This document shows, piece after piece, positions 11,401 through 24,244 of a stretch of 64,000 bases of DNA. How positions within the stretch are numbered: the stretch's first letter is position 1; every line of letters begins with the position of its first letter. The stretch spans positions 124,001 through 188,000 of the forward strand of contig JAIWNF010000066.1 of NCBI GenBank assembly GCA_025093555.1, in the 5' to 3' direction. Source of the DNA: Circinella umbellata. Its lineage: Eukaryota > Mucoromycota > Mucoromycetes > Mucorales > Lichtheimiaceae. Below the pieces are notes generated by a model. The model did not search any database, had not been told where the DNA came from, and was given only the letters and a program-made list of their open reading frames with translations. Position numbers and translations under genes: made by a program.

Positions 11401-14400
11401 GCCATGCGATTTGAACGTCTTGACGTTTCATTTTACCAAACCATCGAAGGAAGGGGGATGGGATCCACCAGGTCATGAACCATACAAATCGAACCCACCA
11501 AATACGAAGTGTGGTGATAGGCATTTCTTCGACTTGTTCATTTTCTGGAGCATTGTAATCTTCCACCATCTTGCTCATATCCATATTAGGACCGAATCTA
11601 ACAGTATATCAAATTAACATAGTTTAGTTAGTTATTTTTTTTGTCTTAAAAAGTATGATATATATATATATATATATTGATATTGATTATTAGTAACCAA
11701 AAAAATAAGTAGAAAAAATAAACTTACCCTTCTGCGAGTCCTTTCATACCCCATTCAGATTCTTCACCCCATTGACTGCCTTCTGCTTCTCGTTTCATAC
11801 CTCCATAATCACTTTCGATATAACTTGCACCATCTTCAAACACAGATGAACGTGGCATACCACCTGCTGCGAACCCAGCACCGAGACCAGCACCGAGACC
11901 AGCTTCATAACCAGCTGCACCAGGAGGAAGTAATCGATCATTACCATCTTGATAATCATATAATTGTTGATTTTGATGTTCGTCACCCATACCATCATTC
12001 ATGGTATCAGTATTACCATCGCCACCTGCAGCCATAGCTTTCATACGTGCACGTTCTTCCTTTTCTGCTCCACGAAGATTATCTTCCATTTCTTTCCATG
12101 TATCGAATGATAACCAAATCATGTCGTTACCGACATAGGCTTGTACTTGTGTCCAATTCATTATGGCACAAACGGCTTCGGTCATACTACGTTCTGATTT
12201 GGATCCATCAATTTGTAATGACATCACCAATCGTTCGTATCGCATCAAGAATTCACCAAAAGTATAATAATTGGCATATTCTTGACCACATCGTAACGTC
12301 AAATCGGGTAATAAAAAGGCCCGAACTTGAGATTTGACTCGTTTTAAATCAAACATATCCGCGGTTTGCATGTCATTGGGTCGGATATGAATGATATTAT
12401 AAACACGTGTATCGGACATCGTTGTAAATAGGTCTTGTACCGTCATGTAGAGTTGATCCAGAACAGTGGTGACTTCTACATTCCTATAATCTTGATCGTC
12501 CTTTTTATCATTAGAACCACTTTCTGGACTATTTGTTAAGGTAGCATCTCCACCTGCAGCGGCAGCGGCAGCGGCAGCAGCAGCAGCAGCACGTCGTCTT
12601 GTACCCGTTCGTTTCATAGAAGGTGCCCGTGTGGGTTTACTTGTTAATTGAGCCTTCACAATAGTACGTTGATCTTTTGGATGAGATTCCGTCGCCATAG
12701 CAGAACTTTGGAAAAGATTAGCAACAAATGCATTAGAACTATTGTCACGTAACAACGTAACAAAATCGGGTGATAAAGTATTCAAATTCTTTTCTACAAA
12801 TCCATCGACTGTATAATGGACTGTACCAGAGAAATGGTTGACACCGAATGAATATGTTTGTGTTGTCTTTGCAAAGGAAGAATGAGAACCATATTGACGT
12901 TGTAAATTGGCTAATAAATTGGCATCCGTGGCATCCGTAGCACCACTTTGATATTTGGCACAGTCACGGTCAATTAAACCGATCATACCACCAAAGACAG
13001 TTGATTTTGATGATTTTTGTTGTTCACTGCCCACCAATAAATCTAAACATCCAGAATTATCCATTGTCATGACACGAGGTAAAGGAACACCATCACGAAG
13101 CATGAGTTGATTCAGTCCTTCTTCATCATTGAACCGATGATTAATCAAGTATTGATGTACACGTTCATTGGCGAAATTGGTTGAAAATTCTTCAAATCCA
13201 TTATCCTTGAAATTCTGGAAACCAAATTGATCCAAAATACCCACAAAATTAGCAGGTTCTCGATCACTATAACAAATTTTGGTATTGATGGATTCCACCA
13301 TCCATAAAAATAAAACATGATAAAGAGCTTGAGCCAATTGATCCCGTTGTTCGGCTGCACCTTGAGCATTCATAAAAGCAGTACATAATTCTTTGCGAAT
13401 CAAACGAAGCTTGTAAGTTAAAGCAGTTTCTAATTTTGAAGGGGACACACCCAACATGGCTGAAACGACTTCTAACACCTTGTAGTTCTTGACACTACAT
13501 GTTTCTTGTGCCATCATATCACCTTCACGACTATCGACAAATTCCAAATTACCCAAATGTAAAATGGCGGCCAAGAGTTGGAAAATTTGAGTTACTGTTT
13601 TGGCCTTGAATCCACAAATTTTGAGAGCACTTTTCAAATCATTGAAACTGATTTCATCATTGCGATCACTGACAGTGATACATTTGGATTGACTCAAGTA
13701 GTGGAAATAATCAAAAGAAAAGTTGATGTGTAATGCATTCTTTTCGTCAACGGTTGTACCGGCTAATAAGCTGTAAAATACATGATACGTTCGTTCGTTT
13801 AAGGGTACATTGGAAACACGTGCCTTGTCAAATGCAAAAGTCAATGTTTTGGCACCAAGAATACGTCCACGTTCACTAAATTGAAGTTCTTGAAACATGC
13901 CAAATTTCGATGCAGAGCTGGTTTGTGTTGTTCGTGCATGACCAAAAGCTTCAAGAATGACTGCTGCATTATGAATTTGTTGTTGTAACTTGTTTTCCTT
14001 TTTACTGTGTGTGGATAAAAGTGTCAATTGAGATACCAAATGAGATCGTGTTGTACTTTTACCAGATCCTGTAATACCACTAAAAAAAGAAATTACATAA
14101 AAAAGGTTAAAGTTAATATTTTTTTTATAACTTTTGATGCCTCAATTTGGTTATATCTTCTCTTTTCCTCCCCCCCCCCTTCCCTCCCCGATTGGATGTT
14201 ATTTATCTTAATCCCATCATAAAATATTTCCCCAAAAGAAAAACCCGCAAATTCTTTTTGCTCTCCTCTCTCTCTCTCTCTTTCTTTACTCTTAATCAAA
14301 ACCCCTTCCACCCCTTTTCTCCTATCTCTACTTTTCTCTCTCTCTCTCTCATATCTCTTTTTTTTTCTTCTTCATTTTGTCGGATGATCGATTCTTCCTT

Positions 14401-14835
14401 TCTTTACTCTCACTCTCTTTTTTTAAAAAAACCCTCTTTCTAACAAAAATACTTGTCATAATTCTTTCTTTAACATATATATATATATATAGCAAATAGT
14501 TTCATTTACCTCAAGATAATACTTTGATCTTCACCTGTTCTTCGCATATGAAAGTAGACTCGAGCAGCCAGATCATAGACATGTGGCTGGAGGAACGGCT
14601 TGTTCTCCGACACGTCCCTGTATCCTGCATCGGCGTATGCTTGTAACGTAGCATCATTCAATGCCTCTAACGGTTGGTAGGGATTGAGGACAATCAAGTT
14701 TGAATGGCCTGCACGGGTATAGACTTGGTTGCGTTTAAATCGACTTTGTAAAAAGTTGACAATACTATCTTCTGAAGGTGGTTGATTTGGTGATGTAAGC
14801 AAACATGCCAGATCAGTTCGTGAGTCTTCTTGCAT
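8432..14835 (-). CDS. Class V-type chitin synthase with N-terminal myosin motor-like domain
   Basis: Three exons (14835-14510, 14079-11728, 11597-8432) total 5844 nt, coding 1947 residues. Residues 1 to about 780 form a myosin motor-like head: P-loop GITGSGKSTT just after the first splice, NERTYHVFYSLLAG in the switch I area, and ILDQFGFQNFKDNGFEEF in the relay area. Membrane segments and cytochrome b5-like repeats (NVYDITQF; KVYDLTDYF) follow from about residue 920. The GT2 chitin synthase core has QVPCYTEGEESL, FIIADG, MVDSDTEV, LGEDRYLT and QRRRWINST (near residue 1585), so the catalytic motifs are intact. More membrane helices precede a cytosolic tail. It polymerises UDP-GlcNAc into chitin at growing hyphal tips; the head binds actin in related enzymes. 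Unusual: the usual C-terminal DEK_C domain is not evident, and the tail instead ends in Gln/Met-rich sequence with RGSFMPPM repeats. Intron 1 is long (430 nt) with pyrimidine-rich tracts, unlike the short introns elsewhere. Confidence 0.93.
8440..8615 (-). repeat. Tandem repeat encoding RGSFMPPM units at the chitin synthase C-terminus
   Basis: About four imperfect coding repeats of the form D(P/Q)RGSFMPPM, visible in DNA as repeated GGTGGCATAAA(G/A)CTTCCTCGT-like blocks on the plus strand. Coding repeats like this vary readily in copy number. Confidence 0.75.
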
Positions 14836-15239
14836 AGTGATTGTTTATATATCGTTGTTGTAATTATAAATTGGGGGATTGGATTAAATGAGTTCTTCTT
14901 TTTTTTGTAATAAAAGACAAACGGGATATATATATATGTGTGTGTGTGTGTGTGTTGATGAACTTTTTTGTTGAAGGCGCGTGTATGATAATGAAAAATA
15001 AAATAAAAACTCTTTATAAATTTTTCGCTTTCGTATTTCTCCCCCCCTTTTCTATAAATAATAAAGAGAAAAAGTGAAGAAGATTTCTTTTTTTATTGTG
15101 TGTTGTTGCTTTCGAGATGAAACCGGTCGTGATCTCGACAGATTGTTGGTTTTCCTGTTTTTTTTTTTGTTACTGCAAACAGTTGTTTCTAGATTTACAA
15201 GAATGGAGGAGAGGGATAAAAAAAAAAAAAAAAGAGTAG

Positions 15240-15290
15240 CACCGAGCGACAACAATGGTTTGCGTTTTAAAGATTGAGGTACGCTCGGTG
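15240..15290. repeat. 9-bp inverted repeat (CACCGAGCG / CGCTCGGTG)
   Basis: CACCGAGCG at 15240-15248 is exactly complementary to CGCTCGGTG at 15282-15290, with a 33-nt spacer. It stands out as GC-rich in AT-rich DNA, about 400 bp upstream of the chitin synthase start codon. It could be a bipartite protein-binding site or a transcript hairpin; no function is shown. Confidence 0.55.
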
Positions 15291-18200
15291 TTGAAAGTTT
15301 ATGAAAAAGTGTAAAAAGAAAAAAAAAAGAGAGAAAGAGAGAGAGAGCAAAAAAAAAGGGATGTGGAAAAAAAAAAAGGAAGAAAGAGAGAAAGAAACGG
15401 GGGAAAAGAGAGCAAGAAAGGAGTGAGAAGGATATTGGTGAAAGGCAAAAGAAAAAAAAAAAAAAAAAAAAAGAAGAGCTGGGTCTACCGTGCCTTGGTG
15501 CAACCATGGTCTATTTTCGACCACAGCAGCCCTTACCCAAGTTCACAAGGTGATAAATTTAGACCTTTTATGGTCAAATCTCAACTCTTTGAATAATTTC
15601 CTTTTTATTCATAAAAATAACTGCTCCAATTGTCGTCGTCGTTGTTGTTGTTGCTATGCTATTTTCCTAGTATATAAGTTATCCCTTATTACAGACTCCT
15701 TAATTTTTGACTCTTTATTATTATTTTTTTTTATTTATTTATTTTCTTTTCAATAGAAATTAAATGGCTCTTCTTCTTCATTATTTTTTATTTATAAGCC
15801 CAGCTGTGTTTGTGATCGCAAAATGAAGGTTAAACATACAAGAAAACAACACAAAATACTACAACAAAAAAAAGAAGGTACACAAATGAGACGATAATTG
15901 GCATTCTGTACAACCAGAAACGGAGTGCAGCAATCCCGGCCCCGCTCTTCTTTTTGAATCAACCATCCGTTCTCTACTGTTGACTTGTCTCTCTTTACAT
16001 ATATTCCTGTCTTTCTTTTTGGTTCAATATACCCTTTTTTTTTTCATCGTTGTCATGGCAAAGTCTCTTTGTGTTTTTTTTTTTTTTTGTTATCAAAACA
16101 CACCTTTTTCTTGTATCATAGAAACAAAGAATATGAAGAAATAACCTATTTCTTTTAGTCCCAAATATCTAAAAAAGATAGGGTCGCGTGGCAAAAAAAC
16201 CAAAAGCAGAGAAAGTATGTTGTAAAAAATAGGTTTTTAGTTGTTTGCACATATTGCGCACACACACACACACATACACACACTATAAAATAGCTTTTAC
16301 CATATCACGAGTTGCTAAATGGTTGGTTAGGTAACCTTGTGTTACCTAAAAATACATCAATCACTTGCAAAAAAGAAAAAAAAGAGGAGAAAAAAAAAAA
16401 CATCTTTTGTGTCGAGACCCTCATTCTTATAATTATTAAAAAAAGAACATGTTTGCATTTTTCTTTTTAATAATAGACAACTCTTTTTTTTTTCTTTTCT
16501 TTTTATCTTTTGACAAGTAAATATATATATATATATTAGTTTAACCTTTTTGTTTATCAAATATTATGTGAGTTGTTGTCTGAGTAAATCATAGTAAATA
16601 TATTAAGCTATTTAGTTTGATCCATCAAATTTTTTTACTTTATTTAAAAAAAACCATGCATGTCGGGGGGGAATTTATTTTTTTTACCTTTCTTAGTTCG
16701 GTTAATAAACTTTCTTTCTTTATTTATACTTGGAGGTAGTATATGTAAATATTTCTTTTCTATCAAACTAAAAAAGAGTTTTATAATAGTACAAGTGCTA
16801 AAAAAAAACAGAGTGTTTCTTTTAACATCTAATATGATTAATGTGGGTTTTTTTTTTCTGGAGAATGACGTGGTTTCTAATAAAAATTATAATTACCCTT
16901 TTTGTCACTTTTTATTATTCAAGCTATAATTAGAAACAGAAAAAGAAAAAAAAAAGTGCTATCACCTGAAGGAAATAATCTATAATAATATAGTTACGTC
17001 GATCATTTTTCTTTTCTTTTTCTCTTATTATAAATATCACTCTCTGTTTTTTTTTTTTTTTTTGTTCTTCATAATTGATTTGTGATTTACAAATCACAAC
17101 GAATATTTTATTTTTTTTACCGTTTTGTACAACCTGGCTATTGTTAAAAAAGACATCATTTGTTTCTATAATTATAATTCGATCTTTCCAAAAAAATAAA
17201 AAAAATTTGAACAACAGCAATAAAAACAAATACAAAGGTGCATAGACCTACATGACTATACTACTGTTTGTTTGATGCCATAATGATGACATAAAAAAAA
17301 GACCTTTTGTTTGTAAATAATGGGTTCTTCCCTGAAATAAATACTATATTCACCTTGTGTTTTGATATCTATAGCAATTTGTGTAAACTCTACTTTTGCA
17401 TTGCTAAAGATATATAAATTGTGATTTCCGTTTTCCTGGTAAAATGTGACATGATACAAAGGTATTACTAAAGACATTTGCTAGGAGCATGATCTACGTA
17501 GTACATTTATTGTTTCTAAAAAAAAAAAGTACCACACTGTTTCAAATGATTCTGAGTCAGTGTAATATACTACATTGCATAAGTGTATAAGCGCTCATAT
17601 TAAAAAATAGATTTCATAATTCCACATGATGTACGTACACCATATAAATCCTGCACCAGGAAAAATAAAATAAAAATATATCTGCTAATTTTTATTACAA
17701 GTGCTGCTGATTTCTATCTATTTATGCAAGTATTGTTTCATTATAGCTACTACGTAATAACAATGAAATAATTTTGTTATTAACTAATCCCTAGACCAAA
17801 CAATTATGCAATACGTATCATATCATCATAATCTTTTTTTTAAAAAAAAATAAAAGGCTGTTTGCTAGAATAGAACTGTCTTTATATTCTTTTGACTCCA
17901 TGTATCAGAATAGAAACAGGACCGATAAATAATATAAAAGAAATAAACAATGCGTTTAATGGGATTTCTATTTCGCCTTTTCTTCTGAAACATTATTTGA
18001 AATTTCTTTGTTCTTTACGTAGAAATATTATATTTCGTTATCCCTTCTACTATCTGTAGGTCTATCTTCAAGTCAGTAGTTTGGTAACTTTTAATTTCAG
18101 TGATAGAAAGTAATGTTGCGATTAAAGAGAAATTTGTGTTCATTTCTTTTCAATGATGTTATTAGATTCATAAAAATATCTTTATATACTTGATTTTGTT

Positions 18201-18952
18201 AAACTTATATACTCACAATATGCATGTACTGTTTTTTTTTCCATATAATACATACATTTTGATTTACTAAATATATACCGTACATATCCCTGTCTACAAA
18301 AGTGAATTATAGTGTTCAACATTGGGTGATGTTACAAAACCTTAGATATTGTTAGATCACGTTCCAAAAATTGCTTCGAATAGACGCGCTGAAAATGTAT
18401 GGTACAAAAGAGGATCTCATTTTTCCACTCTCCATACGGTGATAGAAGCAACTATGATTTATATAGCTGTACGTAAATAATAATCAAAAGAAAGGAAGAA
18501 GTAAAAATAATAATATGTTAAACATAAAACATGGCTTTAGTAGTATAGCTGCAAAACTATGGAATGTAATTTGATAATAAATGCATATACATCTAATCAC
18601 GGTAGTTTATCATATACGAGAGCACCATTGATTCGAGTATGAGGGAATCTGGTGCGATGTACACCAGGAAAACTTTCCTGCACAAAAATTCACAACGTAG
18701 AGATTCTCTCACACGCATCATAACAATACGTAACTGATGATGTGAAGGATATGATGTTCTTATTGAATAATAATGATTGTACTAAATTGATAGCATCGGC
18801 TAACTCTATGTCGAACTACCTATTATTACGGAGTACCACATTTTGATCCAAAGTTTGGGTTTCCAAGAGAAAACTATCTACGTACTTGTATAATATCAGA
18901 TTACAGACGATTTCTGATGATGAGGACGCACCTTCTATTTTTATAGATACTA

Positions 18953-18983
18953 AAGCTGATGACATGATTAAAATCATCAGCTT
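18953..18983. repeat. 10-bp stem hairpin (AAGCTGATGA / TCATCAGCTT)
   Basis: Perfect 10-bp inverted repeat around an 11-nt spacer. A nearby GTCATC (18984-18989) could pair alternatively with GATGAC. No gene or element is associated with it. Confidence 0.4.
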
Positions 18984-19761
18984 GTCATCTTCTATTTTTT
19001 TTCGATTATCTGGTGATTAATTACGTATAATAGTATGATCATCATGATGCAGTTGTTCCGGTGATTAATGGTGGCGTCTCGGATTACCATTATCTGTCGT
19101 CCACAGCCGTTTTAGAAAACAATATATATATATATATATAAGGAGAGAGAAGAAAAAGGGGTAGAAGAAAATAACAAAATGCTACATTGAATATAATATG
19201 CAGATTTCGCCACATCAGATAATTATTTATGTGTATATCAAGGGACTTCATGCATAATCATTCTGTATTTATCACATGATTAGACACTCTCTCATCTTTG
19301 TATTTGTATGAAAGAGTCTTTTTTTTTATACAAGAACTCTTTGGGTGGTCATTGTATATGGATGCTATTAATCACATTAGTTTTCTAACTGTAGTCTTAG
19401 TACGTAAAGAGAACCATGTTTTACATTTACAAGTTATATTTAAAAAAAAGTAATAATAAAAAACAGCTATACAAGTATTTATTTGTAGTAAAACTCTATA
19501 TATTATAATTGTATTTACATGATTATTCTGTGGAAAAAGTAATAATGATAGGTTGGGTATGAATATGATAAAGTTAAAAAAGAATCTGGGTTTCCTTGGA
19601 GCTAGTTGTTGCTATGTAAAAATGCTCTATAAGAACCACGCGTCCTTAAACTCTGCTTTTTCTATGATTGTTGTGTTAAGATATGTAGCATGTATCTTTA
19701 TATCCCTTTGTATATATAAAGTCTTTTTTTTTTCTTTTTTTTTTTTAAGAAAAAAAGAAGT

Positions 19762-20028
19762 TTAACTAGGAGCTGCTGCTGTTTTCCAAGGTTGTCGATC
19801 CATAGGACAATGTTCACTGTTGGACGAACTATCAAGCCATTTAACCAAGCAATGCATGTGAAAAACGTGGGTACATTCTCCCCAAATGAGTGGACAATCA
19901 TCGCCAGGTGTTGTACATTCAGGGCAACATCCATCATAAGCAACATGACAAATGCCACAAACATCGGCTTCCTTGACATCCCAAGACCAGTAAGCTGCCA
20001 TGGTCCATGATTTTACTTTTAACTTCAT
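19762..20028 (-). CDS. APC11: Anaphase-promoting complex subunit 11 (RING-H2)
   Basis: Single-exon 88-residue protein, the family's usual size. The start MKLKVKSWTMAAYWSWD and the core CGICHVAYDGCCPECTTPGD, CPLIWGECTHVFHMHCLVKW are diagnostic of APC11, the catalytic RING subunit of the APC/C ubiquitin ligase that drives cyclin and securin destruction in mitosis. It would bind the APC2 cullin through its N-terminal strand and recruit the E2 through the RING. One oddity: the final RING position, CPMCRQ in the animal and yeast proteins I know, reads CPMDRQPWK here (codon GAT), giving Asp as the last zinc ligand, as in the paralogue RBX1 (CPLDNREW). The rest of the protein is clearly APC11 and not RBX1. 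Asp can bind zinc, so loss of function need not follow. Confidence 0.93.
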   Translation of the reverse strand: MKLKVKSWTMAAYWSWDVKEADVCGICHVAYDGCCPECTTPGDDCPLIWGECTHVFHMHCLVKWLDSSSNSEHCPMDRQPWKTAAAPS

Positions 20029-20180
20029 ATTTTTTTTTGTATTTTGATTAGGAGGAGAACAAAGCAGAGAAAAATAAAAATAAAATTATGTTCATTTTGA
20101 AGAAAAGTTCCGCTGGAGATGATATAATATGAATACTATACGTTACTATATATTGACTTTTTTTTATTATGTCACAAACT

Positions 20181-20208
20181 AATAATAATAATAATAATAA
20201 TAATAATG
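20181..20208 (+). repeat. (AAT)n microsatellite
   Basis: Nine or so AAT units in the spacer between APC11 and the HPS1-like gene, within the presumed APC11 promoter. Confidence 0.85.
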
Positions 20209-20440
20209 AAATTAATAATAAACATGCTTTGATATGTACAATAAAGAAAAAAAAAGGAAGTGGGCTATTTTTATGTGTGTGTGTGGGGGGGGGAGGACTG
20301 GGTGATGTGTTTCTTATAATTAATACATCTTGTAGCATTAGTATAATAGTGGAAGTCGGTAAAAAAAAAGGAATAAGGGTATACAAATGACAATTGTCTT
20401 GTGTGATGTGGGTGTTCGTGGATTATTATTTTTTTCTTGA

Positions 20441-23400
20441 TCAAGGTAATCGTTGGCTTACATCCAGAAACAAACGTTGATGCATATCCATTAATACATT
20501 TTTTGGTATAAAACTAAAATAAAGTCCCATGAGTAAATCTCCATATTTATCTCGTTGATAGATACATTGAAATCCTCGTCCAGCTGATGAATCTAATTGA
20601 ACAGTACGATACATTCTATTATGAGATTGATCATTATTCCGTACCATTTGTTCGCACTATACAAAATTTAAAATCATTATTTATTTAGTATATATATATA
20701 TAAAATACATAGTAAGGGATAAGAGAAAGACTACTTACCAAATCATGCAGCTTTGTTATGGATGGCCATCCCCAAGTAGGTAATGACGAAGATTCATCTT
20801 GATCATGATCAGATGAAGAAGAAGCCCATTGATGATATTTCTCACCAATTTCTAACAAAAGCCCCTGGTTATTATTAAACTCATTTAAATCTACAATACG
20901 CGGAGCAAGCATTACACCATCTTTTAAATGAATAAAATGTAATAAACCAGGATAAGCCGTAATAAAAGACAAGATAGTGAAATGAGTAGCTTCTTTGGTC
21001 AACAAAAAAGTAGTAAAATCTTGTAATTGTTCTTGTAAACTTGAACGTAATGCCCGTGCGACACTATAATATGTCGTTTTATCACGTATCGTTTCAGTTG
21101 GATGAGAATCCTAAAATAAATGTAAAATTCATGAATAGGGTGAGCTTTCTATTTACTTTTTTTTTTGTATCAAGTATGCCTTATATATATATCTTATTAT
21201 CATAAGTTACATAAAAGGAAAAAATATATATATACAGAAATAATTACAGCAGTATCACGACGACAAATAATAGTGGCACAAAGCCCATCACCAAGATGAA
21301 TTAGTATTATAAAACATAATACAAGCCGATGACCAATTTTAATCCAACGTGGCATGACTTTGATCTCGTTATCTTGTACTGTTGTAGTGGCTGAATCATC
21401 ATCACTATTATCATTATTATTGTTATTTTGTAAAAAGGAACTAAACATATGTCTTAATGATTGTTTAGCGGACAAACGATCCGCATTACTTTGACTACGT
21501 GATCGAACAGCTGGTGAAGAAGGTGCAGATGATTGAAACAAGACAGGTTGTTTTGTAATTATTACTGTTGTATTATTACTCGTATTACTACTACGCCGCT
21601 TTGTTGGACTTCCTTGAAATGGAACTGTATCCAAAGGTAAACTACTTGATAAACAATTAGCAGCCTCATCTTCTGCATGCTCACTGGATGAATGATAGAG
21701 TTTTGCATTACGTGGCAATCCTTCTTTAATAATTTTTACTCCTTCTACCCGATCATGATCATATTCATATTCTTCATCAATATCGGCATCTGTTCCTTCT
21801 TCTTGTTCATCAGGACCATCAATTTCAACTTGCAAATGAGGTCTTGGTTTTTGTTTTCGTCGTTTAATTTCTTCATCTTCTTTATTATGATAATAATTTT
21901 CTTTTTCTTTTTGTTGTTCTTGATGTTTTTGTGATATAAATGACCATTGATTATGATGCTTATGCAATTTGGATGATGATGTTGATGGTGCATGATGGTG
22001 ATGGTGATGATATTCACCACTACGACGAGATAAACGGGATAATAATTGATTATGAACTAAAGGAGGTGGACTACCCCATGATAAAGCAGGTGTAGAACAA
22101 TTAGAAGATGCAACTGTTACCGAGGATGCGGATTTTTCTTTCACTTTAAAAGGTGCTGAGATTGATGAGGAGTCATAAATATAAGTAACGGAAGATTTTT
22201 GACTACTTGTAGCTTCGGAGGAAGAAGCTTGCGGAGTTGGTGTAGAATCGGATGAGGTTGCATAAACTGGTTTGTGAACACTGTCCGTAGAATAGCTTAA
22301 AATCGTCATTTGTGAGACCATTGTACAAGCAAAAAAATAACCTTATTTTTTTTTTCTTTTCTTTCTTGGTCACTCTAATACTCATTGCTATTTATTTATA
22401 AATATATAAGCTTACCTTGGTTCTAATATATTTTGTGATCGAGTAGTAGAAGTAGTAGGTGTATGTAAAACATGACGTTTTCCTGTGAGATCTACCGTAA
22501 TTTTTTTTTATCAGTTATTATGCATAATATAATAAATTTTTAAGATTCAAAAGGTTTTTTGACATAATAAAGTCATGAGTTTGTTTTTACCCTCTTTAAC
22601 ATCAGATTGATCCGCATACTCAGCTGCCATATGACACAAGTAAAATAATATTTCATGTGGTAAATCTTCTTCCATCAATTCATCCATTTCAGAGTTAGAG
22701 CAACGTACTACTATTTTATTTTTTACAAATAAAAATACGTCTGACCAAACTAAAGAACTATATCCATCTGTTGTTGCTGTCGGAGAAGAAGTTACTCCTT
22801 CATGGAAACTATTTGTTCTACGTCGATGATGATGATCCCATGTAATATTTCTTGGAGATGTTACGAAAAAGGATGAAAATCGAGTTGTTGTAGGAGCATT
22901 GTTATTTGATGAAAACGTAGTTGAAAATGCCATATCACAACATTGCCTCACAGTTTGTGATAACCGAGAACGTAAATCATCATGTAATTCTACTTGTTCA
23001 ACAGAACAAAGCATGTCGGGGCAATATAAAGGCTTTTGAGTGCTTATCAAAATGATTTTTGAAATACATGTTGATACTTGTTCAAGTGATATAATAGTTT
23101 GTTGTCTTTGTTGTTGCTGTTGATGACGTCTATGACGATGTTGATATCTATTTCCTCTTGTAGCAGAAATATTTTCAACACGAGTATGCCATTGGGGTCC
23201 AAAATGAAACCTCAAGAGTCGATCAATAATAAAAAGATGCTGGTGAACCAAATTAACCGGAATGGTTCCTCGTTGAGTCCATGCAATGTATAATAAACCA
23301 TGTTTCTAAATTATTAAAAAAAAAATAAAGTATAAGTTTTATTATAAATATAAAAGGTAAAAAAATACCACGAGTTATTTATTACCTCTAAGAAAGTTGT

Positions 23401-23583
23401 TGTTTTTTTTCGAGTATGAAGATATTGTATACGGTCGTGAAAGCTAGCTTTTAACAAGTCTTTGGTCAATAATAGAGGCAAATAACGGATTTTGCTTAGT
23501 TCACTTATTGGTTGTTGATTCTTAGGTTCAGTTGAATGATAAATGACGTCTCCGGAATTATTTAAAATTAAAAACTTAATCAT
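20441..23583 (-). CDS. HPS1: HPS1-like BLOC-3 subunit (longin-type Rab GEF component)
   Basis: Multi-exon gene of roughly 850-900 residues. The start MIKFLILNNSGDVIYHS is a longin-type beginning; exon 1 ends in FLE near 23386 and joins KHGLLYIAWTQRG and HQHLFIIDRLLRFHFGPQW in exon 2, matching the longin domain of HPS1 (compare LYVLKYLFEVHFG). A long disordered centre (about 22300-21350) is rich in Ser, His and Glu. The conserved C-terminal half has LVLCFIILIHLGDGL, FTILSFITAYPGLLHFIHLK (human HPS1 has MVSYLEDFPGLVHFIYVD) and the end MGLYFSFIPKNVL...QRL, like LALHLSVIPTDLL in HPS1. HPS1 with HPS4 forms BLOC-3, a guanine-nucleotide exchange factor for Rab32/38 in lysosome-related organelle biogenesis. 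The homology rests on these remembered alignments; function in this fungus is inferred. The related MON1 and FUZ proteins are alternatives, but the C-terminal match favours HPS1. Confidence 0.72.
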
Positions 23584-24244
23584 TGAATGCCCATTGCTTT
23601 TTTTTTTCTTGTGTATGTGTGAAAGAAAACCAAAAAAAAAAAAAAGAGAGAGAGAGGAAGAGAGAGAATATAAGAAAAAAAAAAAGGAGGTTAAGTTAGA
23701 TTCCAGCCAAATTGGTGTGTCTGTTAAGAAACAGTTGGCGAACCGCAAACTTTTCCAAAAGCGTAATAAATCCCTCTTACTTTGGTGATACAGAGCACAC
23801 AATTTGAGTTACACAACAACATCATCATCATCATCGAACAAAAGTGATAATCATTGGATATATCACCATTTAAAGTATTTCTCTTTGACTAGTTATTAAA
23901 TTAATGAAAAAAAGAAAATGCCAAGTCTTATTTATTATATTTGAACCATATAAAAGAAGCTATTGGAGGGGGGGAGGATTGAATAAAAGAGGAAGGGGGG
24001 GAAAAGATAAGGGCTAAAAAAAGAACAATGTAAGATAATAAAAGAAAAAGTTATATACAAAAATATTAAAATGGAATGGGTAAGTGTTTCTGCAGGAAAA
24101 AAGTAAAAGAGAGGGAATTCGTACATAAATAATATAAAATATGTGTGTAATTTAAAATGCAAAACAAACATTCATTTGTCACACATATGTCAAGTCGTAC
24201 AGTCAAAACAAGTCAATAACAAAACATTATAATGCATCTGTTTA
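23584..24244. other. Intergenic spacer, HPS1 upstream region and GH5 3' end
   Basis: No gene seen. It contains poly-A and GA tracts near 23630-23690, a short ATC repeat near 23820-23835, and G-runs at 23968-24001 that would be C-runs in the minus-strand transcripts. Confidence 0.45.

Larger units (their letters stand above)
14836..19761. other. Gene-poor AT-rich region upstream of chitin synthase
   Basis: About 4.9 kb without a supportable gene. The part next to the chitin synthase start (14836-15600) should hold its promoter and has TG, poly-T and GA/CT tracts, a 9-bp inverted repeat (15240-15290) and a higher-GC patch at about 15480-15560. 15760-17500 contains poly-A/T runs and a (CA)n tract near 16258. 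17500-19750 is AT-rich with scattered TACGTA palindromes, a hairpin at 18953-18983 and a 40-50-codon open stretch ending at about 19020 that resembles no family I know. Long apparent reading frames here are homopolymer translations. Confidence 0.5.

Noticed and set aside
15052..15524. Long minus-strand reading frames rich in Phe/Ser/Leu upstream of the chitin synthase
   Set aside because: They are translations of poly-T and CT tracts, with no domain or conserved motif.
18870..19020. Open stretch ending SSSIFFRLSGD
   Set aside because: About 45 codons, no similarity to a known family, AT-rich composition like its surroundings, and overlaps a hairpin.
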